Of a stretch of 13,622 nucleotides of DNA, positions 1 through 6,554 are shown one piece after another; position 1 is the first letter of the stretch, and every line of letters starts with the position of its first letter. Origin of the DNA: Desulfobacteraceae bacterium 4572_19. Lineage in GTDB: Bacteria; Desulfobacterota; Desulfobacteria; Desulfobacterales; NBLS01. The DNA lies in assembly GCA_002084385.1 (NCBI GenBank), contig NBLS01000016.1, positions 1 to 13,622 on the forward strand, read 5' to 3'. The position numbers and the translations under genes were made by a program. A model generated the notes under the pieces. That model had not been told where the DNA came from. It saw only the letters and a list, made by a program, of their open reading frames with translations, and made no database searches.

Positions 1-41
1 CTGTTCAAATACCTTGTTCATAATATCCACCAAATTTACTT

Positions 42-53
42 GTGAACGGTTAC
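42..53 (-). repeat. Isolated family A terminal motif
   Basis: The 12 bases GTGAACGGTTAC are the reverse complement of GTAACCGTTCAC, the end motif of the ~100-bp hairpin elements at 1936-2043, 3561-3671 and 8401-8502. Here it stands alone, preceded by ACTT as in the right end of those elements. It probably is the remnant of a copy whose other half lies outside the window or was lost. An identical 12-mer occurs at 2080-2091. Confidence 0.5.
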
Positions 54-60
54 TTAGGGA

Positions 61-210
61 GTTGGAAAAAAATAATTATTCAAATTTTGTGCAGGCTTTT
101 TGTTCGTCTTCAAGACGTGATGACAAGTACATAGTGTGCTATGTTCCTGTTATCACAACGCAAAAGACGAGCAAAAAGACAAACAAAATGGATAATTATT
201 TTTTTCCACC
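61..210. repeat. 150-bp near-perfect palindrome (hairpin element, MITE-like)
   Basis: The left arm (61-134, 74 nt) and right arm (139-210, 72 nt) are reverse complements over nearly their whole length, with roughly 80% pairing and a few small bulges. Only 4 bases (TGTG) form the loop. Outer pairing runs through TGGAAAAAAATAATTAT; mid-stem through CTTTTTG and TCGTCTT; the loop-closing part is GTGAT/ACA/ACATAG-like on both sides. The arms differ from families A, B and C. An open frame crosses the element (14-232), but its peptide is a by-product of the palindrome and I do not call a gene. The 1-315 gap downstream of fliE holds only this element, the family A end at 42-53 and the family B copy at 217-280; 281-315 shows nothing. 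Confidence 0.85.
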
Positions 211-216
211 TCCCTT

Positions 217-280
217 ATATAAAAGTCCATAAAAAACTGTATTATAGAGACTCTCATTTTTTGTTGTGGCAAGTTACATA
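217..280 (+). repeat. Family B intergenic repeat, copy 1 (short form)
   Basis: This copy matches the longer one at 1793-1880 (AAAAGTCCAT, AAAAAACTGTATTATA, CTCTCATTTTTTGTTGT, AAGTTACATA). It lacks about 17-20 bases between TTGTTGT and CAAGTTA that carry CGTACTATTCGCC in copy 2. It abuts the right end of the 61-210 palindrome. The element contains the module ATGAAAGTC/GACTTTCAT in alternating orientation, slightly degraded here. Confidence 0.7.
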
Positions 281-315
281 ACTATCTATAATGTAATATT
301 CACTATAGCAAGTTC

Positions 316-609
316 TTAAATCGGCATTTTTATAATCTCTTTATATGCTTCCATGGCTTTACCACGCACCTGGATAAGAAGTCTAAGTGAAATATCTGCT
401 TCCTGAATTTTTAACATACCCTCATGAATACCAAGTTTTCCTTGAATAACTTGCTGTGTAGATTCATCCGCTATAATTTGCCGATTATTTACATCTTTTA
501 CAGCTGTTTTCAATCTATCATAAAAACCTTTTTCACCGGTTGCGACCCTGCCTGGAGGTTGAATCTGTGCTAAAGACACCCTGTTTCCTACACTACTTAT
601 TCCATTCAT
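316..609 (-). CDS. fliE: Flagellar hook-basal body protein FliE
   Basis: A 97-residue protein of normal FliE size. FliE is the adaptor between the MS ring and the proximal rod in the periplasm. The C-terminal half shows the family signature: the helix with LLIQVRGKAMEAYKEIIKMPI is the typical FliE ending (L-x-QVR-x-K-x-x-EAY-x-EI-M). Start: ATG at 609 preceded by GGAGG four bases upstream. It is the last gene of flgB-flgC-fliE, 52 bp after flgC and presumably on the same transcript from the sigma-54 promoter at 1643-1658. In many bacteria fliF follows directly. Here the next 315 bp contain only repeats, so fliF is either beyond the left edge or elsewhere. No intrinsic terminator with a U-run is visible after the stop. 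Confidence 0.95.
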   Translation of the reverse strand: MNGISSVGNRVSLAQIQPPGRVATGEKGFYDRLKTAVKDVNNRQIIADESTQQVIQGKLGIHEGMLKIQEADISLRLLIQVRGKAMEAYKEIIKMPI

Positions 610-661
610 ACTTCCTCCATCACCTTAATTTCTTAAAATCATCTATGTTTATATATACCTG

Positions 662-1177
662 CTACTTGCCAATTTCAAGTGCTTTCATTATCATTCCCTT
701 AGTATTTGAAAGGGCAGTAACGTTTGCATCATATGCTCGCTTTGCAACCATCATATCCGCTATCTCAGTTAAATGATCAACATTAGGCATGGCAACATAC
801 CCTGTTAGAGGATCTGCGTCTGGATGTGCCGGATTATAAACAAGTATAAAATCTTCCTGGGATTGAACAATATCTGTTACTTCAACACCCGTGTATGTTT
901 CTTTGGGTTTTCCGGAAGAAAACTTGATTTTCAAACTTTCATCAAATTTTTTTTCATCAATTCCACTATTTTGTGCATCCTTCTTTTCCTGCTCTAAAGT
1001 ACTTTTAAAATCTTTAAGCTGTTTTCCTTCATAAACCACCATTTTTCGTCTATATGGACCACCATCTTCAGTTCTTGTGGTATCCACATTTGCAAGGTTT
1101 TCAGCAATCACATTCATTTTAGTACGATTAGCACTTAATCCTGTACCGCTTATTTTTAAAGACTGAATAAAATCCAT
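662..1177 (-). CDS. flgC: Flagellar basal-body rod protein FlgC
   Basis: A 171-residue proximal rod protein. The N-terminus (MDFIQSLKISGTGLSANRTK, then NVIAENLANVDTTRT) is the conserved rod/hook heptad region with the ANxxT motif. The middle has Y-N-P-A-H-P-D-A, and the C-terminal helix (DMMVAKRAYDANVTALSNTK) is the classic FlgC ending. It is somewhat longer than the usual ~135-150 residues because of a lysine/glutamate-rich insert around residues 53-90. The ATG directly follows the flgB stop (TAA|ATG). Its ribosome site GGAAGGGGGA lies inside the end of flgB, which implies coupled translation. Exported by the flagellar type III system and assembled in the periplasm. Confidence 0.96.
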   Translation of the reverse strand: MDFIQSLKISGTGLSANRTKMNVIAENLANVDTTRTEDGGPYRRKMVVYEGKQLKDFKSTLEQEKKDAQNSGIDEKKFDESLKIKFSSGKPKETYTGVEVTDIVQSQEDFILVYNPAHPDADPLTGYVAMPNVDHLTEIADMMVAKRAYDANVTALSNTKGMIMKALEIGK

Positions 1178-1585
1178 TTACCGTCCCCCTTCCTTAATTG
1201 TGTGTTTTAAGAGACCCATTTTTCTTAAAAGCATCTCGGTTGTACTGCGAAATTTAATATTATTTTCAACAAGGTTACTCATCTCGGTATCAATATTAAC
1301 AGAATCTAGATGAAATATATCAACATCCTCATTAATAGTCCCATTCATATTAATACGTAAAGGATCTATACCTGAAAAATGTTTAGAGTGCGTACGTGAA
1401 ACAGTCTCTTTGGGAACCGTCAACATCTTATCTAAAGTTTTTTGAAAATTAAGATCACTTGGCTTATAACCAATCGTATCTACATTAGCAATATTACTTG
1501 TTATAAGATTATGCCTTCTTGCTGAAATATCGAGAGCTTTTGAAATAATTTGATAGGTTTTATCAAAAACACGAGAATTATCCAC
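1178..1585 (-). CDS. flgB: Flagellar basal-body rod protein FlgB
   Basis: A 135-residue proximal rod protein. It shows the N-terminal rod motif (ALDISARRHNLITSNIANVDTIGYK) and the C-terminal helix ending in FRSTTEMLLRKMGLLKHTI. This N-terminal motif plus the length and order before flgC identify FlgB. I choose the GTG at 1585: the strong site AAGGAGG ends six bases before it. A TTG one codon upstream (1588) would be only three bases from the site. The gene heads the flgBC-fliE unit. A -24/-12 promoter lies ~60 bp upstream (1643-1658), so expression should need a sigma-54 activator such as one of the two encoded in this window. Confidence 0.95.
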   Translation of the reverse strand: MDNSRVFDKTYQIISKALDISARRHNLITSNIANVDTIGYKPSDLNFQKTLDKMLTVPKETVSRTHSKHFSGIDPLRINMNGTINEDVDIFHLDSVNIDTEMSNLVENNIKFRSTTEMLLRKMGLLKHTIKEGGR

Positions 1586-1642
1586 CAAATACCTCCTTTC
1601 TTTGTAATATAATTTTAATTATTTAATGCTAATTATTAGAAA

Positions 1643-1658
1643 AGCAATAAACATGCCT
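1643..1658 (-). promoter_or_regulatory. Sigma-54 (-24/-12) promoter for flgB-flgC-fliE
   Basis: Read on the minus strand: AGGCATGTTTATTGCT, with GG at 1657-1656 and GC at 1645-1644 separated by exactly 10 bases, as the RpoN consensus (TGGCACG-N4-TTGCW) requires. Transcription would start near 1632, leaving about 47 nt of leader before the flgB GTG. The box and its flanks closely resemble the promoter at 6325-6340 (shared AATTATYA..AAGCAATWWACATGCC on the plus strand). Confidence 0.75.
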
Positions 1659-1792
1659 AATAAAACATTACTACAGAAAGGAAACCATTCACAAACAAAA
1701 CACCATGATTTTTCAATACTTTCAGCATGGTAAATAATTTTACACATAATAGTGAACTATAATTATTTATGAATAAACAGTGGGGAGGTTTT

Positions 1793-1880
1793 TATATGAA
1801 AGTCCATGAAAAAACTGTATTATAAAGACTTTCATTTTTTGTTGTAACGTACTATTCGCCGTGACAAGTTATATGAAAGT
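1793..1880 (+). repeat. Family B intergenic repeat, copy 2 (full form)
   Basis: The full unit contains ATGAAAGTC (1796-1804), GACTTTCAT (about 1818-1826) and ATGAAAGT (1873-1880): the same 8-9-mer in alternating orientation, so either adjacent pair can form a stem. The centre reads TTTTTTGTTGTAACGTACTA then TTCGCCGTGACAAGTTAT. Other copies are at 217-280, 6417-6525 and 9466-9490. It lies in the 539-bp space between the FlrC-like gene and flgB. The rest of that space is AT-rich sequence holding the flgB promoter (1643-1658) and the palindromes at 1879-2122. Confidence 0.75.
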
Positions 1881-1930
1881 AGGGGCAAAACCCTTGTGGT
1901 TGCCCAATAAGCATGTGCCTAACTTTCATA
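1871..1930. repeat. Nested hairpin with G/C-rich REP-like core
   Basis: The outer arms ATATGAAAGT (1871-1880) and AACTTTCATA (1921-1930) pair. Inside, 1879-1905 reads GTAGGGGCAAAACC...GGTTGCCC, an inner stem GGGCAA(A)ACC / GGTTGCCC around CTTGT. The core is markedly more G/C-rich than its surroundings. From memory, similar GTAGGGGC...TTGTGGT...GCCC palindromes occur in many unrelated bacterial genomes; I could not verify this here. Confidence 0.6.
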
Positions 1931-1935
1931 TTTTG

Positions 1936-2043
1936 GTAAGCGTTCACAAGCACCTCATCTTCGCATAAACAGCTTGTCATATATAGGACAACTATTATAT
2001 AGCAAGCTGTTTATGCGAATATAAGGCACTTGTAAACGCTTAC
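1936..2043. repeat. Family A hairpin element, copy 1
   Basis: The 41-nt arms 1936-1976 and 2003-2043 are reverse complements at 36 of 41 positions, including an unbroken 17-bp inner stem (TTCGCATAAACAGCTTG). The loop is 26 nt. The ends are GTAAGCGTTCACAAG and CTTGTAAACGCTTAC. The loop is homologous to the loops of the copies at 3561-3671 (reverse orientation) and 8401-8502 (reverse orientation), which makes these one family. It lies downstream of the FlrC-like gene and upstream of flgB. There is no transposase and no clear target-site duplication. Confidence 0.85.
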
Positions 2044-2091
2044 AAATGTGAGATTACCGAAAAATCACATTTCTTGATCGTGAACGGTTAC
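2044..2091. repeat. Small hairpin followed by second family A end motif
   Basis: AAATGTGA (2044-2051) pairs with TCACATTT (2065-2072) around a 13-nt loop. It is followed by GTGAACGGTTAC (2080-2091), a second right-end motif of family A only 37 bp after the first (CGCTTAC, 2037-2043). This looks like a degraded or tandem element end joined to copy 1. Confidence 0.55.
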
Positions 2092-2100
2092 ATATTTTGT

Positions 2101-2122
2101 TATGGTGTATTATCATACCATA
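2101..2122. repeat. Short hairpin 5 bp after the FlrC-like stop codon
   Basis: TATGGTGTAT and ATACCATA form a stem of about 8 bp with one bulge around TATC. On the minus strand it lies just after the stop of the FlrC-like gene and could slow or end transcription. No U-run follows, so I do not call it an intrinsic terminator. Confidence 0.4.
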
Positions 2123-2127
2123 CACTC

Positions 2128-3473
2128 TTACGCTTTTTCCTTATATTCATTTAATTTATTTCGGAGAGTACGCACACTAATACCAAGTATTTGAGCTGCT
2201 CTTGTACGGTTACCGGCAGTTTTATCAAGAGTACGAAAAATCATTTTTTCTTCCATCTCTTTTAAAGGACCCGGTATAAAATCAAACGAATTTTCTTTAT
2301 GCTCAACTGCATTTGCCAACTCTTCAGAACCTGCAACCACCGGAACAGAAGGTGAAAACCTCATATCTTCACCCAAACTATTTTCCAGAAAAAGATCATT
2401 TTCTTTAATTGTTACACCGTCAGAAAGCAGTATTGCTCTTTGAATAATATTTTCAAGCTCCCTCACATTTCCACTAAATTCAAAACTTTCAAGCTGTGAA
2501 AGAGCTGATTTTGTCAAACCTTTGACATTACGACCGTCAAGAATATTATATTTTTTTATAAAATGGGTTGAAAGTAACTGTATATCATCTTTTCGATTTC
2601 TAAGGGCAGGAATTTTAACAGGAATGGTACTTAGTCGATAATAGAGATCTTCTCTAAACTCTTTTTTTTCTACCTGTTTTTGAACATCTCTATTAGTTGT
2701 AGCCACAATTCTTACATCAACAGGATTGTCCCGCCATGAGCCATTTCAAATTTTCCAATTTTTCTTGCCACAGCACCTGTAAATGCACCCTTCTCATGAC
2801 CGAACAACTCACTTTCCAATAAAGCTTCAGGAAGTGCCGCACAATTTACTGCAATAAAAGGTCCTTTCCGTCCGCTACTTCTATGAAGAAAACTGGCAAA
2901 CAACTCTTTACCGGTTCCGCTTTCACCCTGAATTAATACAGTTGCACTACTTGCAGCAACTCTCCCCACAAGATCTAACAATCGAAGCATAGTTTGGTTT
3001 TTAGTGATAATTTTAAAGGAACCAACCACCTCGGTTTCTGGCAAAATACCATCCTTGCCATTTACTTTAACATCAGCTGGTTTATTATTAGCGTCTTTAA
3101 TTGTTTTCTTTGCAAATACCAACTCTGCAAATAACTTTAACTGCTCGTTATCTATAGGTTTTAAGGCAAAATCAAATGCACCTTCCTTCATAACCTCAAC
3201 AGCATCTTCCACCTGAACATTAGAGGCAAGAAACAGTACGTCTATATTTTCATTAATAGCTTTTACCTGTTTTAAAAAATCAATACCTGAAAACCCGGGC
3301 ATTTCAAAATCAACTATAACAAACGGAAACAACCCCGATTCTGTTTTTTGTAATGCATCAGCACCGTCAAATGCAGTGGTTACAAAATATCCCCACTCTT
3401 CCAAGACTCCACAAATAACAGTCCTTTGTTTATGATCATGTTCAACAAGTAAGATATTTTTTTTAAAAGCCAT
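2128..3473 (-). pseudogene. FlrC/FlgR-like sigma-54 response regulator, broken by internal deletion
   Basis: A two-component activator of class-III flagellar promoters, split into two frames (3473-2712 and 2706-2128). The order is REC domain (residues 1-~120; phospho-site D55, K105), linker, AAA+ domain with Walker A GESGTGKE (183-190) and sigma-54 contact loop GAFTGA (229-234), then a Fis-type helix-turn-helix at the end (GNRTRAAQILGISVRTLRNKLNEY). After GGTIL the frame stops; the next frame resumes at [12 protein letters not shown]. The intact paralogue in this window has 34 residues between these points, including the Walker B Asp-Glu, so about 100 bp (3n+1) are missing. As it stands the ATPase cannot work. 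The REC pocket is also unusual: E11-H12 replaces the Asp-Asp pair and A83 replaces the switch Thr. No clear ribosome site precedes the ATG. The gene lies between the TPR gene and flgB, the usual neighbourhood for this regulator. Confidence 0.88.
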
Positions 3474-3560
3474 AATTTTTTATATTTTTAATACTTTGCC
3501 ATGTTAGTCAATACGTCACAACAAAAAATAACGTTTTAGTAATCCATACCATCACAAATA

Positions 3561-3671
3561 GTATAAGCATTCACAAGTGCCTCATATTTGCAGATTCAGT
3601 TCCTCACATAATAATGATTCCTATATGTGAGGAACTGAATCTGCAAATATGAGGTGCTTGTAATTACTTAC
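3561..3671. repeat. Family A hairpin element, copy 2 (31-bp perfect stem)
   Basis: Arms 3580-3610 and 3624-3654 are perfect reverse complements over 31 bp with a 13-nt loop. Pairing continues imperfectly outwards through ACAAG to the GTA..AAG-type ends. The arm core (GCAGATTCAGTTCCTCACAT) differs from copy 1 (GCATAAACAGCTTGTCATAT), yet each copy is self-complementary. The minus-strand end of the element overlaps the stop codon of the TPR gene (3668-3670). It separates the TPR gene from the FlrC-like gene; both are on the minus strand. Confidence 0.88.
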
Positions 3672-6241
3672 GTTTTACTCAATTTTTCGGAAAGTTCAAT
3701 ACTTCGCAATCTTTCTCTTGCAATCGCACCCCAAAAGGAATCTCCTGTTGAAACAACCTCGTTAAACGCTGCCACAGCCTTTTCGAGAATATCTCCTTTT
3801 TCGTAAGCATCTCCTGTTAAAAACTGCATATTAGCAGCAGTTTCGACGGGGTCGGCATATCCAACTGCCGTAGAGAAAGCTTGTGCAGCCTTTACATATG
3901 CATTATATGCTAAATAAGCATCACCCATATTCTTATATGCCTTAAAAATTCCTTTCTTGTATTTTTCAGGCTCCGAAGCAAGAAGATCTATTGAATTAAT
4001 CAATTCTTGAACCGCTTTTTTATATTCTCTCATTCCAATATATCCATCAGCTTCGTCCATAAGAATATCTGCTTTCTGCTTTTTATCATTACTTCGCTTA
4101 AATGCAAGCTTAAAATTTTTAATCGCTTTTTCATATTGATTTACTGCCAAACGAACCTTCCCCATATAAAAATATGCGTTAGCAACATCAGGACCTTTTG
4201 GAAATTTGCGAACATAATGCTTAAACATATTTAAAGCTTCATCATGTCTATTTAACTCATACATTGCCATTGCAAGATTATAAATTAAATCCGGCGGTCT
4301 TTTTTCTCCTTGTTCATACAGTTTATAAGTTATCATAAGTCTATCAAACGCTTGTTCAAACAAGTGAGCTTTTAAATATGATTTTCCAACAAGTAATAAT
4401 ATTTTTTTATTTTCAAAAAGATCAAGCCGTCTTTTATGTACTTCATAATTTGTCAATACAGCAGGATAATCATCATCCTTAAAATATCTATCATAAAGTG
4501 CCATATAAGATTTACTCATCAACACAAGAGCATCGTATTTTAAAGCACCCGGCTGCATTGTAAGTAATTTTTCAACAGTTGTAATAGCTTTTTTAAACTC
4601 ACCTTCATCAAACTGCAACCCGGCCATTCTCATCATTGACATATGAGCCAAAGGGTTTTTAGGATAATCCTTAATAATCATATTATACAGTTTTTCTTTT
4701 TCTGCCCTGTCTTCATAAATATCTGCTAACCTCATGGAACTTATGATAAATCCTTCGGTATCAGGATATTGTTTGGTTACAAGTCTGTATATCGCAATGG
4801 CTTTATCAGTATGTCTTCCACCTGCATATGAATCTCCGATTTTAGTTAAAATAATATCATTTTTCTTAAGATCCGGAAAAAGATTATAAACTTTTAAAAG
4901 AGTTTTTCTGGCTTCCTTATGATCACCTAATTCATAATAAGCGTTACCCATACATAACAATAAATCCGGCTTCTCATAAATTTTTTGTGGATCTTTCTGC
5001 ACAACATCCGAAAGAACTTTAAGTGCCTTGATAAATTGTTTCTGTTTAAATAATACCTCTCCATACTTTATCCTGCTATTTTGAAAAACAGAACTTTCAG
5101 GATAATATTTAATTACCTCATCAAGTTTAACAATAGCGTCCTTTAACTTTTCATTATCAGCATATATACGCCCGATTTCATACAAAAGCTCAGGTTTTCC
5201 TGGATATTTTTTATAACTATCGAGAACAAAACTAAAATATCCTACGGCCTGGGGCTGATTTTTCATAGCAAGATATAACTGACCAAGGGATGCAAATGCA
5301 TATGGCAAATAAGGTGATTCCGGGAATAAAGTTATTGCCTGTTGTAGCAAATCTGTCCCTTTTAAAAGATCAACACCATTATTTTGTTTTACACTCCATC
5401 TATAATAGTTATATGCACGCAAAAAATAAGAAAGCTCAAGACATTGTGCAGAAGGTTTTTCCACAATATAATCGTCTAACATCGAAAATGCTTTCTGCCA
5501 TTTTTCTTTTTTACTTAACTCCAGAGCTTTTTTAAATATTCTTGAAGAAGAACATCTATCCTCTGTCATCTTTACTAATATATCTGCCGTAGTTCCGGAA
5601 AACTCACCCATTTTCACAGGTTCTACAGTATGTAAAGTTGGAGAAAGTTTTTGTGAAATCCGGTTTTGCGAAATTCTATTTGGCATTATAGGGGAAGGCT
5701 TTTCAAAACGTCCTTTTACCTTTGGACGATTATTTACAGCAGGCACACTCTTTTTTGCTTCAACTGCAACTTTGGGTTCCTCTATTACTACCCTCGTTTT
5801 TTTTTCAGGTGATTTATTTCTGACGGAACCGTCAATAACTACACTCAAAGTTTGTACACTATCTATCCAATTAGTTTTAACACTTTTTATATCAGCTTTT
5901 GTATTAATCACAAATGCCGCAACATCGCCTGCGAGCATCTCACCATTCACTCTGTTAATTATCGAATTTTGATCACCAAGATACTCAATTGTTTCCCCAA
6001 TCCATGCATCTTTAAATGCAATCAAAATTTCTCGATCATCCACTTGAATTACTTTATATGGGGCTTCAATATTTAATTTTATTCTTATTGACGAAGGTGA
6101 AGTATTAAGTATTACTTCCTCCACAACAGCTTCTGTCGTTGCCCATACATCATATGAATTTAAAAATATAACAAAACATATGGTAACACATAAAGATAAA
6201 ATATTGTCTCTTTTTTTCATAGAAAAACCGGTAATTTTCAT
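3668..6241 (-). CDS. Secreted TPR-repeat protein with AMIN-like N-terminal domain
   Basis: An 857-residue protein. Residues 8-34 form a signal peptide (KKR, hydrophobic stretch, VWA then TT), so it is periplasmic or outer-membrane associated. Residues ~38-135 are beta-rich and resemble an AMIN domain (tentative). A basic/proline-rich linker with the doublet NRISQNRISQ follows. From ~225 to the end there are many tetratricopeptide repeats with typical A-Y-x-G and Y-P motifs (for example YYELGDHKEARKTLLKVYNL). Such proteins scaffold complexes; the exact partner is unknown. Start: AAGGAG lies seven bases before the ATG at 6241; an in-frame GTG just upstream (6244) is too close. It is driven by the sigma-54 promoter at 6325-6340 and set between two flagellar activators, so a role in flagellar or envelope assembly is a fair inference. 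The stop codon TAA is supplied by the end of a family A hairpin. Confidence 0.88.
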   Translation of the reverse strand: MKITGFSMKKRDNILSLCVTICFVIFLNSYDVWATTEAVVEEVILNTSPSSIRIKLNIEAPYKVIQVDDREILIAFKDAWIGETIEYLGDQNSIINRVNGEMLAGDVAAFVINTKADIKSVKTNWIDSVQTLSVVIDGSVRNKSPEKKTRVVIEEPKVAVEAKKSVPAVNNRPKVKGRFEKPSPIMPNRISQNRISQKLSPTLHTVEPVKMGEFSGTTADILVKMTEDRCSSSRIFKKALELSKKEKWQKAFSMLDDYIVEKPSAQCLELSYFLRAYNYYRWSVKQNNGVDLLKGTDLLQQAITLFPESPYLPYAFASLGQLYLAMKNQPQAVGYFSFVLDSYKKYPGKPELLYEIGRIYADNEKLKDAIVKLDEVIKYYPESSVFQNSRIKYGEVLFKQKQFIKALKVLSDVVQKDPQKIYEKPDLLLCMGNAYYELGDHKEARKTLLKVYNLFPDLKKNDIILTKIGDSYAGGRHTDKAIAIYRLVTKQYPDTEGFIISSMRLADIYEDRAEKEKLYNMIIKDYPKNPLAHMSMMRMAGLQFDEGEFKKAITTVEKLLTMQPGALKYDALVLMSKSYMALYDRYFKDDDYPAVLTNYEVHKRRLDLFENKKILLLVGKSYLKAHLFEQAFDRLMITYKLYEQGEKRPPDLIYNLAMAMYELNRHDEALNMFKHYVRKFPKGPDVANAYFYMGKVRLAVNQYEKAIKNFKLAFKRSNDKKQKADILMDEADGYIGMREYKKAVQELINSIDLLASEPEKYKKGIFKAYKNMGDAYLAYNAYVKAAQAFSTAVGYADPVETAANMQFLTGDAYEKGDILEKAVAAFNEVVSTGDSFWGAIARERLRSIELSEKLSKT

Positions 6242-6263
6242 CACCTGACTCCTTTCGGGTGCA

Positions 6264-6280
6264 AATTATCAATGATAATT
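6264..6280. promoter_or_regulatory. Operator-like perfect dyad in the TPR gene leader
   Basis: AATTATCAATGATAATT is a 17-bp palindrome with a single central base. It lies between the predicted start site (~6314) and the ribosome site of the TPR gene. A related site, CAATAATAATTATCA, occupies 6309-6323 at the start site and matches the Fur core TGATAATNATTATCA at 13 of 15 positions. AT-richness makes such matches cheap, so regulator identity is uncertain. Confidence 0.35.
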
Positions 6281-6324
6281 AATTATATTTATTTCCTCTC
6301 CAAACTATCAATAATAATTATCAA

Positions 6325-6340
6325 AGCAATTTACATGCCA
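6325..6340 (-). promoter_or_regulatory. Sigma-54 (-24/-12) promoter for the TPR gene
   Basis: On the minus strand: TGGCATGTAAATTGCT, nearly the full RpoN consensus, with GG at 6339-6338 and GC at 6327-6326 separated by 10 bases. Expected start near 6314, ~70 nt before the ATG. Upstream bases 6343-6416 show no further structure I can support; binding sites for the activator would be expected there. Confidence 0.85.
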
Positions 6341-6416
6341 AACAAAGAAATCTCAAAAGGAATATGCCTATTTTATGCAAAATTTGGTGACAAGAAGGGA
6401 TTCTACCAAGCACTAT

Positions 6417-6525
6417 TTATGTGAAAATTCTTGAAAAAGCTATACTATAAAAACTTTCGTCTTTTCATTGCGACATACTATCAGCCATGGCAAGTTATAT
6501 GAAAGTCCCTGGAAAAACTGTTTTA
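6417..6525 (+). repeat. Family B intergenic repeat, copy 3 (one and a half units)
   Basis: A diverged full unit runs ATGTGAAAATTCTTGAAAAA...AAACTTTCGT..TTCATTGCGACATACTATC..GCCATGGCAAGTTATATGAAAGT. A second unit then starts (ATGAAAGTCCCTGGAAAAAC then TGTTTTA) and stops. So units share the ATGAAAGT module as a joint, as in a head-to-tail array. It lies between the FlrA-like stop and the TPR promoter. Confidence 0.65.
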
Positions 6526-6554
6526 GCAAGATGATTGGAAATACCTACCATAAG

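Noticed and set aside
14..232. Open frame of 72 codons on the plus strand
   Set aside because: It runs through the 61-210 palindrome and the start of a family B repeat. There is no ribosome site and its composition is explained by the repeat.
1936..2043. CRISPR or tRNA-like structure
   Set aside because: The element is a single inverted repeat with no regular spacer-repeat units and no cloverleaf or anticodon arm.
3480..3530. Sigma-70 promoter (TTGACT) for the FlrC-like gene
   Set aside because: A fair -35 is present on the minus strand, but no -10 box lies at a proper distance.
3624..3660. Intrinsic terminator for the TPR gene
   Set aside because: The stem is strong, but no U-run follows on the minus strand and the sequence is a dispersed repeat. 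Some termination effect remains possible.
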